Shown here piece after piece: positions 12,000-25,483 of a stretch of 64,000 nt of DNA. Within the stretch, counting starts at the first letter, position 1. Each line of letters opens with the position of its first letter. The translations under genes and the position numbers were made by a program. The notes under the pieces were generated by a model. The model saw nothing but the letters and a program-made list of their open reading frames with translations. It did no database searches and had not been told where the DNA came from. The DNA comes from Marisa cornuarietis (lineage: Eukaryota; Mollusca; Gastropoda; Architaenioglossa; Ampullariidae). Location: assembly GCA_004794655.1 (NCBI GenBank), contig SMMW01000555.1:8577001-8641000 (forward strand), given 5' to 3'.

Positions 12000-14900
12000 G
12001 CAGACCTCTCCCTAGTACAACTTCATTTCAGGTTTCCTTGACATCAGCAAATCACAGATACTCCGATATGACATCATATCTTAGATAACCTACTGTCGAA
12101 CGGCGCATTTCGAGGTATGACTCACCTTCCGCACGAACTGTTAAAGCAAAGGCAGGTGAAACGGACAGGAAGACAAACACATCGTTCGGCAGATACTGAG
12201 TAACAGGACTGATAACAAAAAGCTTTAGTCGGGTGCGATGCTTTGACCGTCTCAACAGCAAACACCGCGTGACCACAGCTGCGATGTCAACAAACACGAC
12301 TTCATTATCGTGACTATCACCTGGAAATTCCCTAGCGTCTTTTTTTCATATCCTGTAAACGATAAAAAACCCATTCGGTGGTGGTAGTAAACAATTCATT
12401 TAACACGACAAATTTTGCCGCTCATTATACTTCCTTTTGCTATGACTGACAGCAATACAAATTTGTGTATGTTGATTCACTTCAGCAAAAACAGGATCTG
12501 TAGTTCTCCCAAACAGCATCCTTCGCGACATTCAATTACTCAGTCTGTTCACAAACGATTCCGTCTCCAGTTTTCCCGGTTGCAGTATACACGTTTTCTC
12601 TTGGTCATCGTACACTACATACGAACGAAAACCATTCTCAATTATCCGTCTCTATGAAAGAAAGAACTTGGCTAAAGCCTCGAGAGAGCAGCGCAACATG
12701 TAAACAATAAAAGCATTCGACCATTTATCTGTGGCTTGAACTAAACTGCAGTAACCTGTTACAGTATTGTAGCCAAGGCTTGCACCTGCCAAGTACTCCA
12801 GCACCGAGCAGACGAATATTAACCATAAGAAGTGTTATATCTGAATCAATGCTGAACAGCATTAACACCGCCAACAATCAATAGTTTTATGATCTGACCG
12901 CGTGTTTGTCATGCTGAGCCCATATTGACCAAACAAACTTACTTTTAAAGACAACACAACGTCCAGAAAGGCGAGCACTGTTGTCGTATGCAGTCTGTTG
13001 TCAAGGCCGCACAAAGCACTCGCATGATGAATTACCTGTCTTGTCCTTTAACCCGACAAGTGCATATCTTCTCTTCCTCATTAGAAGTCATAGACATTCC
13101 TATATGTCCAACAGCTATACTCTTCAAGCAAAAATATATTTAAAAAAAAAAGCTTGCACAAACTTAATTTGCGCCGGCGCAAGGCTTCTGACACCGACTT
13201 TTCTTAGGTCACTGTGCCGCCCTCGCCATACACATCCCTCCTCTCGTAATAGAGGGGTCTGCCCGTCAGGGACGTCCAGACCAAAGACAACCTATAATAT
13301 GGTGGTTCTTTTGTATTCGAAGGAGGAGGAGCTGAGGGAAGATAAAACTCCGTGTCTTAGCTGCCGTACACCTGCATTTGTAACAGCCGGTTAATTAAGC
13401 AGGTGTCAGTCAAGAACACGCGCATGGTATACATCTGACTGAGATGAAGCAGTTAAAAATGCTTTTCCAAAACTTCGGACAACCAGTCGAGGAACACAAA
13501 CAGCCCCATGAAAGGCTGCACCGGTTGCAACAGATGGACAGAAACATGGGACTGTGCTGCAAGCACAACACCGCCATTCAAGGCTATGCTGCGACGCAGC
13601 AAATGAAGTAAACGGCGATTCTTTTGAAAAGTCTCATTTCAAAGGATTCCTATTTTAAGGGAATACAAGAGTGTAAAAGCTTAATGTCAACCTGCTATTA
13701 CAAGTACCTCCAAAATTCTGACAATGTACCCGATTGTACCCAGGACACGCCTAGTTAAAGACATGGTCGGGGTCTTCCACTGGCTATAGCATTACAACCG
13801 TAAGCGTACACCCCTAATGTCAGTTTAAAATATTTCTATGCATATTGATTATAAGGGTGTCGTGAGAATGGCGGGGTGGTTCGGTAGGTGTTAATGCTAC
13901 TTACTTAAAAAGTGGGAAACTCTAAGTTCCATCAAATTCACTCTAATAGACCTTTAAAGTAATAACGAAACGTGTGTCGTCGTTTCATACATAGCAAATG
14001 TTTCCAGACAAAGTGCCCACATGTAACCAACGAAGTAGTGTGAAGAGAACGCGGAAACAAAATATAATGCGCCAGGAATACTTGAGAAATACATTTTACT
14101 GGATCTGCGCGATAAGGTGCCAAGAGGCCGGTGCGTGACTGTGACTCGTGAAAGTCTACAGAACTGTGTGTTGCTTGGCCTTAATATCTGAAATCTCTGG
14201 TGTCGTCTTCTGCTGGAGCCGCGATATGCAGCTTAAAAAAAAAAAATAAATAAAAGCCAGACAGAAAGGCTTTGCTACTTGGGAAACGGCACTTTCTGAT
14301 ACTCACAGCGCATGTATGTACATATGTCTAGACGGTGCGTTCATTCAGCCGTGAAACGTGTAAGCGAAATGGGAAGAAAAAGAATTGTTGCACATGCCAC
14401 AACATTCTAGGAGGCGTGAGATCTCCGACCTCTCACGTCATCGTTCGCGCTTCACCTCACACAGGTAATGCCAGAAATGAGTGACATCCCTCCGGCGACA
14501 TACACATAGCTGCTGGATTAGGTGAGGTTTATTGTTCATAATTAAGAGAGCTCGCTCGTGCATTATCAACGACGAACTCCTGGCCTAAAATGTTTGGGCG
14601 TCAGAAAAATGAAAATAGCCGGTTTATCTTATCCTGTCAGGTGTGCAGCGATTGCGACCGTCAACAGCTGATAACTTTACCTCTCTTATCAAACACCCAC
14701 CTCCACTGCTACCTACCCAGCTAATCAAACAGCAAAATAAAATACATAGTCGGTGATTTACTGCAGTACAATCCTCAATCCCTGGCAGTTTCAAGGTAAA
14801 CGTTTGGGGCAGCTTTGTCACACTATCATGACAGCTTTCCACTGTCTCTTTTCTGTGTCCGAGGCGTCTATATATATATATATTTTTTTTTTGACTCGTG

Positions 14901-15120
14901 TGAGGCAACAGTGTGAGTGACAAAGGGTTAAAGCGCCTTGTCGACAGCTCAGACAACAAATACAACATCCTAGAAAACTGGTGAGCGACAACACGACACC
15001 ACTCTCTTATTTCCCGACATCTCGCACAGTTACACCGAATCATGCGACCTCGGTTATGCAATAATAAAGAGAAACGCTAAGCCAGGCATCGTCTCTCTCT
15101 CTCTCACACACACACACGCG
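12000..15120. other. Gene-free stretch upstream of ACSBG
   Basis: Both strands carry only short open frames with no recognisable similarity, no coherent splice chain and no repeat that I can classify. The ACSBG promoter and first non-coding exon(s) probably lie between 10.5 and 13.5 kb, where the base composition becomes less AT-rich (12.1-13.4 kb). Confidence 0.4.
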
Positions 15121-15125
15121 GATGC

Positions 15126-15632
15126 GAATCCCAGACACTTAATCCCCTAGACTTTTAATCCCCCGACACTTAATCCACTAGACTTTTAATCACCCGACAC
15201 TTAATCCTCAAAATGAAACTCAAAAAATTATGAAGTGAATGAAAAATTCAATTCAAATAATTATTTTCATGTAAACATCAAAATAAGTTTGACAATATAA
15301 TACTTAACTTCAACATCTATAACATTAAAGTTCATGTGAGCTATTAAAGTCAATGTTCTTCAACAATATGATATGAAAAGTGTTGTTAATCAATATGACA
15401 GGCAAGCTAATGATCGGAGGTACAGAAGACGATCCATTGCCTCATATCGCTGTACAATGGGGCGATTGCTACGTCTCATTAGAGTTACCACGTGACACAT
15501 TTCTCTTACGGTTATAATATTTCAAGTTCACAAAATAGCAGTTTTGAGTGTTGGGTGGCGATTTGGGGGCATTTTTGAGGATTAAGTGTCTGGGGATTAA
15601 ATGTCTGGGGATTAAGTGTCCGGTCACCCGCG
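15126..15632. mobile_element. MITE with terminal inverted repeats made of short subrepeats
   Basis: The left arm (15126-15212) repeats CCAGACACTTAATCC and close variants, five times in alternating form, and ends in TCAAAATG. The right arm (about 15568-15632) is its inverse: TTTTTGAGGATTAAGTGTC, then GGGGATTAAATGTCTGGGG and GGGGATTAAGTGTCCGG. The ~350-base interior is AT-rich and non-coding. The inverted arms and lack of coding fit a non-autonomous DNA element or foldback. I could not fix a target duplication. Confidence 0.65.
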
Positions 15633-16653
15633 GATGCTAGTGGTCGAAAAGCCATAAAACCGCGATGGGTTAAAAACGATAGCGAGACAAAGTTCCGTCA
15701 AAAGACGAAAACAGAAAGCGGAATGAGGAAAATAATGAGCAGGAGATGAAAAAAAGGATGCAGCTCTGTTCTTTCGCTCCCACCCATCACCTTCTCCTGT
15801 TCACGGCTAAAGTGAGGAAAATGTTACAAACACCAAACACTGCTCCTTACATCTTAAAATACACATATCAACGGCCCTAGAATACATGCAGCTGCATTGA
15901 CTGTTAAATAAACAAGTGATACCGGTATATCTCAGCTACACTATTTAGCGCGAAGCAGAACCACTGATTAATCATGATGCACTACTGCCCGTGAGAGCAA
16001 ATGAACGAGCGAGCGACCGACCCAAACGAACGAGACTAAAAGCGTGAGAGACTGATCGAGGGAAAGAAAGAATGTAAAGCAGTGGTGAAGGATAAGGTGC
16101 GACAAGAAAGTAACTTGAAACAAAGAACTGTTCTCACGGTTTTAGTGTCATGCAGTTTTGTCACAAACAAGGTTTTCCCACAATACTCACAGGCTGTCTT
16201 CGCAGGCAGCGATGTGATCTCAAAAATGCACCTCGACAGGTTTTATCGCACCGCTGACTTCATAGAGTTTAGTACGTACCCCACCTACGAAGATCAAAGT
16301 CCAGGGTGGACGTTCCTCTCATACTTCGGTTGCTAGCGGAGACGCTGCATGTGGTGCTAAGTGCACAGTCCCTCGTTCGCGTTGCAGGAACATTTCATCA
16401 CTGGGCACAAGGAAGGCAATGCCTTTGACCTCACAGGCGGTTTGTGATGCGGGCGACAGCGAGGAGCGCACCCCCCTGGGCGATCACGCAAGCGTGTCAA
16501 CCTTATTATATATGCGGCACTGCACCTCCTAAACAACAACCAATAAAAACTGCCACTGCCACTGCCACCAAGAACTGTTTGTGATCTGGGCATGGATGGA
16601 CAGGAGGGGTCATTACCCAATTTATGTGCCAGAAAACGACAAAATAGCGGAAT

Positions 16654-16655
<2 letters not shown>

Positions 16656-16692
<37 letters not shown>
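16656..16692. repeat. (CA)n microsatellite
   Basis: About 18 uninterrupted CA units. Confidence 0.95.
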
Positions 16693-16694
<2 letters not shown>

Positions 16695-17715
16695 TGCTCT
16701 TATAAAATCTCTAGAAAATAGAAGTTAGTGCAAGACTGACTGGGAAGGAAACGCCACAAACAAGTTGCCCTAACAGCAATGTTACTGGATGAGAATGATT
16801 GCAAATTCCCCCATTCACCATCCTCATCTCTCCACGGGTTTGTGACAGTCTACATGTTTCTTATATAATAGTAATTAAAAATTTAAAACTAAAACTGCAT
16901 ACAATTTACAAACTATTTCTTTAACAAGTACTAAGCTTGGATGGTAGGACAAGGATATGGGTAGTGAAAGGCTATGCACTTACCCTTTACACGTACTTAG
17001 TCCTCTTAGGCACTCATAAATTCAGTAATAAAAATGTTCTAGAATTTCACATTTCCAACCATGTTAAATTTTTTACTACTCCTTTTTACAGCTTTTAAGC
17101 CTACTTACCCTCAGCCCTACAAACCTTCATGCAAACACTAAAGTGAACAAACTAGAGTGTTATTTATCTTTATTACTGTTCTACTACAATCTCTAATCAA
17201 ATGAATAAAGTGTTAACTGTGTCCACATTTTCATAAAGAAGAGACCCCAAACTGCAGAGTATTTTTGTAGTTGATTTATTTTTTAAATGAAATGGTGGAT
17301 GTTTACTGATCGCTTGATACATAATATTGTGTTCACTTATGCATGAGGCCTGTAGCTATAAGCCACATAAAGAGAACAATGCTGAAATTTTTCCTTGCAA
17401 TAAAAGCCATATCCTTGTTCCTTACTGTTGTAATAACCATATTCAACATATTGCATGATCAAAAAGTACAAGGTGACAAAAAAGGTTATGACCGTATAAA
17501 TATACTGGTAATCTAGTAGTTGTGTATTTATGTATGTAGCATGCAAGTTAGAAGTATGCATATTTGTGTGTGTGTGTGTGTGTAAGAGCAAGAGAGCAAC
17601 CATTCACATGGGGGAGGGGTGAGAAAGAGAGAGAGTCTAAAACATTAGGAAAGGAAAAGAGCAGGTTCACATCAGCTCTGTTTAACACATACTACAGTCA
17701 GCTGATCACCTAATA

Positions 17716-17911
17716 CAGCATTTCTCAACCTTGTACTTGTGACGCCCACCACCCCCCCCCCCCAGATGAAAAAAGGTACATCGGCATGCCCCCCTTAGCC
17801 ACCAATACCGATATGAGATATGATATATGAGAAAATGACTGCCTTCGTGGCTCCCTTGTTAGCACGGCATGCCCACCTTTGGGGGTACGCCCCACAGGCT
17901 GAAAACCGCGG
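17716..17911. mobile_element. hAT-like MITE with 8-bp target duplication
   Basis: A 196-base element starts CAGCATTTCTCAACC and ends GGCTGAAAACCGCGG, imperfect inverted ends of the familiar hAT form. It is flanked on both sides by the same eight bases, ACCTAATA (17708-17715 and 17912-17919). An 8-bp duplication is the mark of hAT transposition. The interior has a poly-C run and no coding capacity. Confidence 0.85.
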
Positions 17912-18359
17912 ACCTAATATCTTCTTCAGTCTCAATGTCAGCTTTAATAAACATGCAAAAGGTACTAAGCAGAAGAAATACACCAGCCTCTAACAACTAA
18001 CAGTACCACCAATATCAGGGTTAGCTAAAGACAAGCATATGGTCTATAAAACGAAATGAGAAAACAGTTAATAATAACTAAAAATAACCCCATAAAATGA
18101 TAAGCACTGAAATCAATAACTTTGGTAAAAATAGGAAACATGGAAAACAGATTAAAAAACCCAAAACAAAACAAATAAGATATTTGAAATATAGCATTAC
18201 GTGTGAAAACCTTAAGGTTATGTGAGCTGAAATACCTAAATGTGAACTAAACTACAAAATCATTTTAAATTCTTACTAGAGTCAAAATAAGTCACTGCAT
18301 GAGGTCATTCAACTACTCTGTTACCTGACAAATAAACTTGCCCATGGCCGTGGACCATT

Positions 18360-18976
18360 TATGGGGCGCCAAGAGGGGAATTTTCTCAAATTTGCTATTT
18401 CTAGCTATACATTGCAATGTATAGTTATAGAATGCAATGTATAGCTATACATTGCATTTTATACTTATAGATCGCAATGTATAATTATAAAAAGCAATGT
18501 ATAGCTATACATTGCAATGTATAATTATAAAAAGCAATGTATAGCTATACATTGCAATGTATAATTATAAAAAGCAATGTATAGCTATACATTGCAATGT
18601 ATAATTATAAAAAGCAATGTATAGCTATACATTGAAATGTATAATTATACATTGCAATGTATAGCTAGAGAGAGAAAAACTCGGTAAAAACCGAAGTGTT
18701 TCATTTATATTATACTCAGAAGTTGCTATCCAATTCATGTTATATATACGTTTCAATTCTTTAGCTATAGAATGCATTCTAGCTATACATTTGAAATCTA
18801 TATTTATAGATTGCATTCTATAACTTCTGACTTGCAATGTATACGGAACGAGGCTGGCTCATTTGCATATGGGAAAAGAAGGTCAAAGACCAACCAATCA
18901 GTGCGCTCGTAGCAATGGCCTTCGTTCTTGTTTTTACACGCTCAAGAGAGAGTCGTCTGCTGTGTGTATTTACGCG
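18360..18976 (+). repeat. Left terminal inverted repeat of the IS3EU-like transposon, with 40-bp tandem repeats
   Basis: After the GGCGCC tip, the arm consists of many small palindromes of the type TATACATTGCAATGTATA. From about 18470 to 18630 a 40-base unit (AATGTATAGCTATACATTGC plus AATGTATAATTATAAAAAGC) repeats about four times. The inner part (18780-18976) is ordinary sequence, matched in inverse orientation at the right end. Confidence 0.9.
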
Positions 18977-19032
18977 CAAAATAGAAGAACAACTGGTCTC
19001 TTACGCATCGGCTTTCCTGTTGTGCTTGCATT

Positions 19033-21153
19033 ATGGCTGAACGAGAACTTCGTGACTCTGATGAGGTACGTTTGTTTATTTTAATTTGAGGTACATGTGA
19101 ATACTGACCACTATTTAGTAAGAGCATCCATTGTAACTATAGTTACGTGGGAAAAATCAAACGCACCTGGTGTTTGCAGTGGAAGCATGGAACTATATGT
19201 ATGGTTAAAGCGCTGTAAAATTAACAAACAGAAATGCCATTTGAATGAGTAAAATCGAAATCTACAACAGCGAATAGCTACGAATGGTTAACTTACAGAG
19301 AGAAAGAAAGACAGCGATCAGGAGATAGGAGTCTTGAAAATATGAAGAGTAGGCCTATTAATTAGAGTGTCACGCCCCTATGGCTGAACAGAATACCGGA
19401 AACAGAGAGAAAGTATACGAGATCCATATCATTTACCATGGAACCGATATGTATTTTCGGCATGTAACAGCTTTTTGCCAACTGCTGTTTTACACTTGGT
19501 TTGCACTTTAAAGTGTTTGTAATTTACAAAAGATGTAACAAAAGTTTTTTTGAATTCTATAATGAATACATTTACACAGAGTTCAACAACACGAAAAAGA
19601 AAAGATGTGGACCTCGAGTATGCATCAGAACTTTTGTTTGATCTCCATCTACCAGTGAAGAGGCTGGCCAGCATGGTTGGAGTTTCCCATAAAACTCTTT
19701 ATAAAAGATTTGAAAAAGAAGGTAAGATAAATTAATAAATTGCTTTGGACAGGTTTTCATTGCTTAAATGTTTTCGTGTGCATAAATTGCTTAGAAAGAT
19801 TTTAGAAAAAGATGCCATATGGCCACATATTGGCCATAAAGCAAATCTGCAGTTAGACTCTGCTACTCTTGCCTGTTGTATTTTCATATTTTACAATACA
19901 TCCTACGGTCTGCCAACTAGATGCTAAACAATGTTAAATTTTTACTACAGTAATACAATAACTTTGTCAAAGTAATGTATAATCTGTTAATAACCCCACA
20001 AACCAAGTTTAGGACATAATATTGTAGCTGATATTTTTAAAAGCATCTTTAGCAAAAATTTTAAGACTAGTTTTAAAATGATCTTTACAATAAAGTTTTG
20101 GTGTTGTGTGCCTGACTTTTTTGACGTGTGCATATTATTTTTGTTAACAGGACTGGATATTCGAAGTCACAGGTATACAGACATTAATGATGAAGACCTG
20201 GAAAAAGAATTAAAAGACATAAAAGACCAGTTTCCAAATGCAGGAGAAGTCTACATAACTGGCCACTTAAGAAGCAGGGGAATATATATATACAGAGGAG
20301 AAGAATCCGAGAGATGTTGCATCAAGTTGATCCGGAAGGTTGTGTTGAGCGCCTGACACATACAGTATGCAGACGTGTGTACTCTGTGCCATGTCCCAAT
20401 TTTTTATGGCACATTGATGGTTCCCATAAACTAATCATGTGGAAATTTGTTGTGCATGCAGCAATAGATGGATTTTCCAGAACAATTTTATATCTACAAT
20501 GTTCCAACAGCAATAATTCAATTGTGGTCACCAGATTGTTTTTAAGTGCCACGGAGCAGTATGGGTGGCCTATACGTGTCAGGACTGACTATGGAGGTGA
20601 GAATGTTGGGGCATGGAATGAGATGGCGTCTCAAAGAGGTAATAGGTCTGTGATTGCAGGATCATCTGTACATAATAATCGTGTTATACGTCTCCACAGA
20701 GATGTCAATCTGCAGGTAGGTCAAACATTTAAAAGTATTTTTTTGCAAATGGAACAGGATGGTATTTTAGATAGAGCTAATGAGACAGACATTTTTTGTT
20801 TACACTATGTTTTTAAGCCACGAATAAATCAGACATTAGCAGAATTCAGAAGTGCACACAATCATCACTCAATTTTTACAGAAGGCAACCACACACCCAT
20901 CCAGCTATTTCATTTAAATCAACACCTAATTTGTCAATATGAGAATGATACCAGTTTCCATAACCCTGGTATATCCATAGATGAACTACAACGCTGTGAG
21001 CTTTCACAGGTCAGTGTGTTGCCTATTTCATGCCCACTGTCCTTTGAAGACTTTCAAACTTTAAAAAGAACGGTTGACCCACTGTCAAGTGATCATCCAG
21101 TTACTGTAAATAAGAAAGTTGCTGAGTTTGTACTTCAGCACTTAAACCAATAA
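19033..21153 (+). pseudogene. Broken integrase-core (DDE) transposase of the IS3EU-like element
   Basis: The part with a helix-turn-helix (ASMVGVSHKTLYKRFEKEG) runs from ATG 19562 to 19721, then a GT-AG intron, then 20151-21153 ending in TAA. A small first exon 19033-19065 (MAERELRDSDE), spliced in phase 0 to 19578, is a possible alternative start. The second exon holds the integrase core: NFLWHIDGSHKL (first Asp), RVRTDYGGENVG (second Asp) and SVHNNRVIRLHRDV where the catalytic Glu is expected. This family usually has E in the position near IERLWRDV; here R-L-H-R is seen, so the third acidic residue may be lost. A two-base expansion in the ATATATATATA run at 20281-20294 shifts the frame, so the copy is inactive as read. 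Confidence 0.8.
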
Positions 21154-21462
21154 TTTATTATAGTATTTTCAGTCTAGATTTAAGCAAATGGTGGGAGGTT
21201 GGGGGAGGTAAATATGTCAAAACTGAAAGTTGTTCTCTGTAGTACATCTGGATAATCTATAATTACATGCCTTGGTACTTTTCTTTCACAGTGTGTGTGT
21301 ATATATATGTATATATATTCAGATAACTCATATGTACATGTCTTGCTTCTTTTCTTTACCATGTATAATGATAAAAAGTGGTCCTGCAAGGCATTTTCAG
21401 ACCTTTAACCTCTGCCAGTCGAATTCTTCTGTATTATTTACTATGATTAATATCACAGTAAT

Positions 21463-22990
21463 TAATAATAATAATAATAATAGTGAAGATTTTTATAGCG
21501 CATATTCACACTCATAGAGAGCATGCTCTTAGTGCTTAAAACGGGGAAGAGACGTGGACTAAGTAGATACAGAACACAGGGGACGAAAGAAAACGACAGT
21601 ACTGACAAAAACAGATAACAAAAGGCATCAAGTAACAGGAACAGAGAAAAATAGTGATGGGTAAAGTAGCAAGAGGGAAGGGGGGGGTAAGGACTAGCAT
21701 TGTGGACTAGGAGTAGTGCTCAAGGAAGAGGTGCGTTTTCAGTGCAGATTTGAAGGATTCAATTGTAGGAAGGTGACGGATATGGAAAGGAAGAGAGTTC
21801 CATTGTTTTGCAGCACAGTAGCCAAAAGTCCTGTGACCATAGGTTGTTGTTCTGGTGACAGGAACAGTCAGAGTACGGTTGTCAGAGGAAGAGCGGAGTT
21901 GTCTGGCCGGAGAGTAAGGGATGAGAAGTTCAGAGAAATAGTCAGGACAGGAGCCAGCAAAGAAATTAAAATACAGCACAGACAGTTTGTACTGGATGCG
22001 AGAACGGACGGGTAGCCAGTGTAGAAAACGAAGGAGAGGTGTGACATGGTCCCGTTTCCTTGCTCTAAGTACCAGACGTGCAGCGGAGTTCTGTACTCTC
22101 TGGAGTTTCTGAATGAGGGATGAGGGGCAGCCTGCCAGCAAGGAGTTGCAGTAGTCAAGTCGTGAAAGAACAAACGCACAGACAAGAGTGTTGGTGGCAC
22201 GTGTAGAGAGAAAGTGACGGATGGCACTGATCTTACGGAGCTCATAGTAGGCAGACTGACAGACAGCTGTAACATGTTTATCAAGGGTCATGTCTGCGGT
22301 GACAATAAATCCCAGATTCCTAACGGATGACGTGAAGGTGATGTTGCTGTCGCCCACCTTGATGTGATTGGGCAGACTGACTAGTGAAGGTTGATGTCTT
22401 CTTCTATGGCACAAGAGGGCTTCCGTTTTATCATCATTTAGTTTAAGCTTGTTTTTCACCATCCAGCCCTTGACATCACTAATACAAGCTTCTAGAGAGC
22501 TAATAGCAGAGTGAGACTCAGCCAGTGGAATAGAACAGTAAAGCTGCGTGTCATCTGCATAGGACTGATGAGACACCTGGTGAGACCGGATGCAAGATGA
22601 AAGTGGTTTAGTATACAGGATGAACAGGACTGGGCCAAGTACTGAGCCTTGGGGAACGCCACAGAAAAGTGAAGCAGGGCGAGATGTCTGACCATCGACT
22701 ACCACAGTCTGGGTCCTATCAGTGAGATAGGAGTTGAATCATGAGAGGGCAGGTCCAGAAATCCCGTAGAGGGTGTGGAGTCTGTGAAGAAGCAGAGAGT
22801 GGTCTATAGTGTCAAATGCAGCAGACAGGTCCAGTAGGGTTATTGTAGAAACATCACCACTGTCAAGAGCAGATAATATGTCTGTTGTTACTTTAATAAG
22901 AGTGGTCTCAGTGCTGTGGAAATTACTCATTGATTGATGTGCAACATCATCATAAATCACAATCCTTGACTGGTACCAGGTGATGATTGA
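21463..22990 (-). mobile_element. 5'-truncated L2/CR1-type LINE nested in the transposon
   Basis: The minus strand carries the C-terminal half of a LINE reverse transcriptase: LLDLSAAFDTIDHSLLL (motif A), GVPQGSVLGPVLFILY, SYADDTQLYCS (the catalytic FADD/YADD box), then the long C-terminal domain with LDYCNSLLAGCP and HVTPLLRFLHWLPV, typical of L2/CR1 elements. One in-frame TGA (22741-22739) breaks the frame where a tryptophan codon is expected; the rest is open from 22960 to 21707. The 3' tail is an (ATT)n tract at about 21482-21463. The 5' end is missing, as is normal for LINE insertions. Confidence 0.85.
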
Positions 22991-24914
22991 CTTATGTTTG
23001 TCTGCTAGTTCTAATCATTGAACATAACTAGATGGATGCAGTGGTTGACGAGATTTGTCACTCAGGCCTGTCCTGAGCAGTGGTGAACAGGTCTTGTGTG
23101 GAACCACCCGTTCTTTTATGTCCTAAGCCAGTTCTTCCTCTGTTCAATATGGGGTCCCCCTGATGTGTATTAACATAGAGTGTCATGCCAGGTAACATGG
23201 CCAAACATAACAAATGGGCTGTTAAATTGTCATTATTATGTTCTTGATTCTGTTACTTTTAATGCACTTACATGTTTGAAAAAATATGCATCTCTTTCTC
23301 ATTGATGAACACAGTCAGTTTTGAATGTATCTTAACTTTGTCAACTTTTATCCATTTTATTTTAAATCACTAATATAGTTCTTAGGTGCATTGTGTCATA
23401 TAAGAATCCAAAGCTTCATGTACATAAGTGTTGTTTCATTTGAAATGTTGACACATTTTAAATTATTGATACACCCGGTATTATTTGCTGGTGCATTGTC
23501 ACATATTTTAATATATCATGCTCTGTAATTTTCTGATGTTGATTTTATTTTGTTACTGTTTAAAAATTACTTTTTTGTCCCCACACTTCATTATATAAGC
23601 TTCTTTTATTCAATGTGATACTGAACTATATAAGACGATGGTGACCATGATCATTACAAATAAAATAGTTTAATGCAAGAAACAACTTCTTCTTTGTTTC
23701 CCTCAAATATCTACTCTGTCTTGGCTGTTCTACAGTCTTTGCAGATCTCAATTGTTCACTATCTAATCAAAATTTTTAAAAAGATAATGTTTGTTTCTGG
23801 GGTGCCTTTTTTAGTCTATTGTACACACACACACACACACATATCAATGGTCTATGGCACAGAGTAGAGGAAACTGGAGTACCCAGAGAAAACCACCGAC
23901 AGTCAGCCCTGTAAGCAGGTGTCATATTTAGAGATAGGTACGTTGGAGCCAAAATACAAACACAACATTCATGGGATTCTCACTGGCTTGGTGACGGGCG
24001 CCACCAATCCCAAAATGTGGCCTACTTCATGTTGTGAACTTTTAAAAGTAATAAGGAGTAATATTAAAGCTCCGGTGATTGTGGAGTATACAAAACAACT
24101 TGGCAGATTGGCAGACACACACATCAATAGTTGTTGACGCTGCGAAAATGGAACAGTTGGTTTATTTGACGGAAAAGTGTTTCAAGGTTGACTTTGCATT
24201 ATGAGGGATAAGAAAAGTAAAATTGATTGCTAAGTTACTATGAGATTATTATTAGACATCCACATTCCATTGTATGGAATCATCAAAGTGTTGTAAAAAA
24301 TACATGACAAATTATTTACAGGATCAGGATCTACTAAAACAAATTTCAGCAAAACATGTTTGGTCACATGGTCCCAAAGGAGGCATAAGCACTAAAGAAT
24401 ATATTGTATTAATGCATGAACGATTAAAATCAAGACTTTCAGAATTATCAGATTTAAAAATATTACAAAGTACTACAAAAAATTCATCTGAGATGAATAA
24501 TGGAGACATTGTACACTGGGATCTAGCCTCTATGTTTGCATAGTAAGCATCCACAACTTCTTGTACTCATAACCATTCAACGCCACCTATAGGGTTACTC
24601 CTCTTGGTTTCCCATAAATATTGATCATTACATGTTGTCTATAACAACCGATCCTTTGACGGCTTCCACCATAATTTCTGAAAAAGTCTTTCCCAGTGGA
24701 AGCTGCCGAGGTAAATCAATCCTGATAGCCATCTTCATTGAAAGTGATGACTGGACTACAACCTGCTCGATGGAGTCATCCAGGAGGGATTGTTCGATAT
24801 TTATAAACGTCTAAAAGACTGGTCTGGGCTATCGAGATGAGAGACGTTCTCTGGACACTTAACGCTGGCGGTCACTTTAGTCTAGACTTTCTTTTGACGG
24901 TCCTTGGGTTTTCT

Positions 24915-25105
24915 TTAAAGGTAAAGGTCATCCAACATCCTTTTTCAGGTCGTTGGGGAGTAAGGTGTTAGAGACCTTACCTTCCCCAACCCTCTAAGGA
25001 GTCAGGTACCCATTCCCGTCAGCTGGGGGAAGTTTGCTGCGCTTATCGGGAATTGAACTAACGCGCTCTCGGTTCGGACGCCAGCGTCCTAACCACTCGG
25101 CCATT
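24915..25105 (-). mobile_element. tRNA-derived SINE, copy 2
   Basis: Same element as at 11640-11395, on the minus strand. The head reads GCGAATGGCCGAGTGGTTAG (A box) and AGTTCAATTCCCG (intact B box), followed by the shared body with GGTACCTGACTCCTTAGAGG and ending AGGTCATGG-like/poly-A sequence. It is nested in the IS3EU-like transposon. Confidence 0.75.
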
Positions 25106-25483
25106 CGCTTTTCTTTAGCTTTGTTCATCCCCACCAAAATATCATAAGTCAACCATCACTCCCTCTCATACACTCGTAGCATGCACTTAGCACGAACGCC
25201 TACTAAAGAACTCCCACATCCTCCCCACAGAAAGAAACATTCCCGCACCTTCAAGTTGACCATAACGCAATACTATTAACATACATGTATGTAAACATGT
25301 CAAATGCTGACATGTTGTGGAAGAAAATCTTCTTCGTCCAAAACGTCTCTAACCGCTTCGCGGAAGCCAGAAACGGTCTCCATCAGGGCCCGAACTGTTC
25401 CAATCACATTATTGGTTGACATTTTTTTTTGGGGGGGGGGGGCGATTGCTTTAAGTCTAAGACGACACAGCAGACGACTCTCT

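Noticed and set aside
16357..16692. Long open frames across CA/TG tracts (also at 41668-42123, 45910-46245 and 50678-50954)
   Set aside because: Dinucleotide repeats have no stops and give open frames made of CV or TH repeats with no flanking coding signal. The only real coding in them is gene B exon 2.
18400..18660. CRISPR-like array
   Set aside because: Regular 40-base repeats with no unique spacers, inside a transposon TIR of a eukaryote.
19550..19561. Transposase start at 19550
   Set aside because: The codon there is TTG; the first ATG in frame is 19562, or the exon is entered by splicing at 19578.
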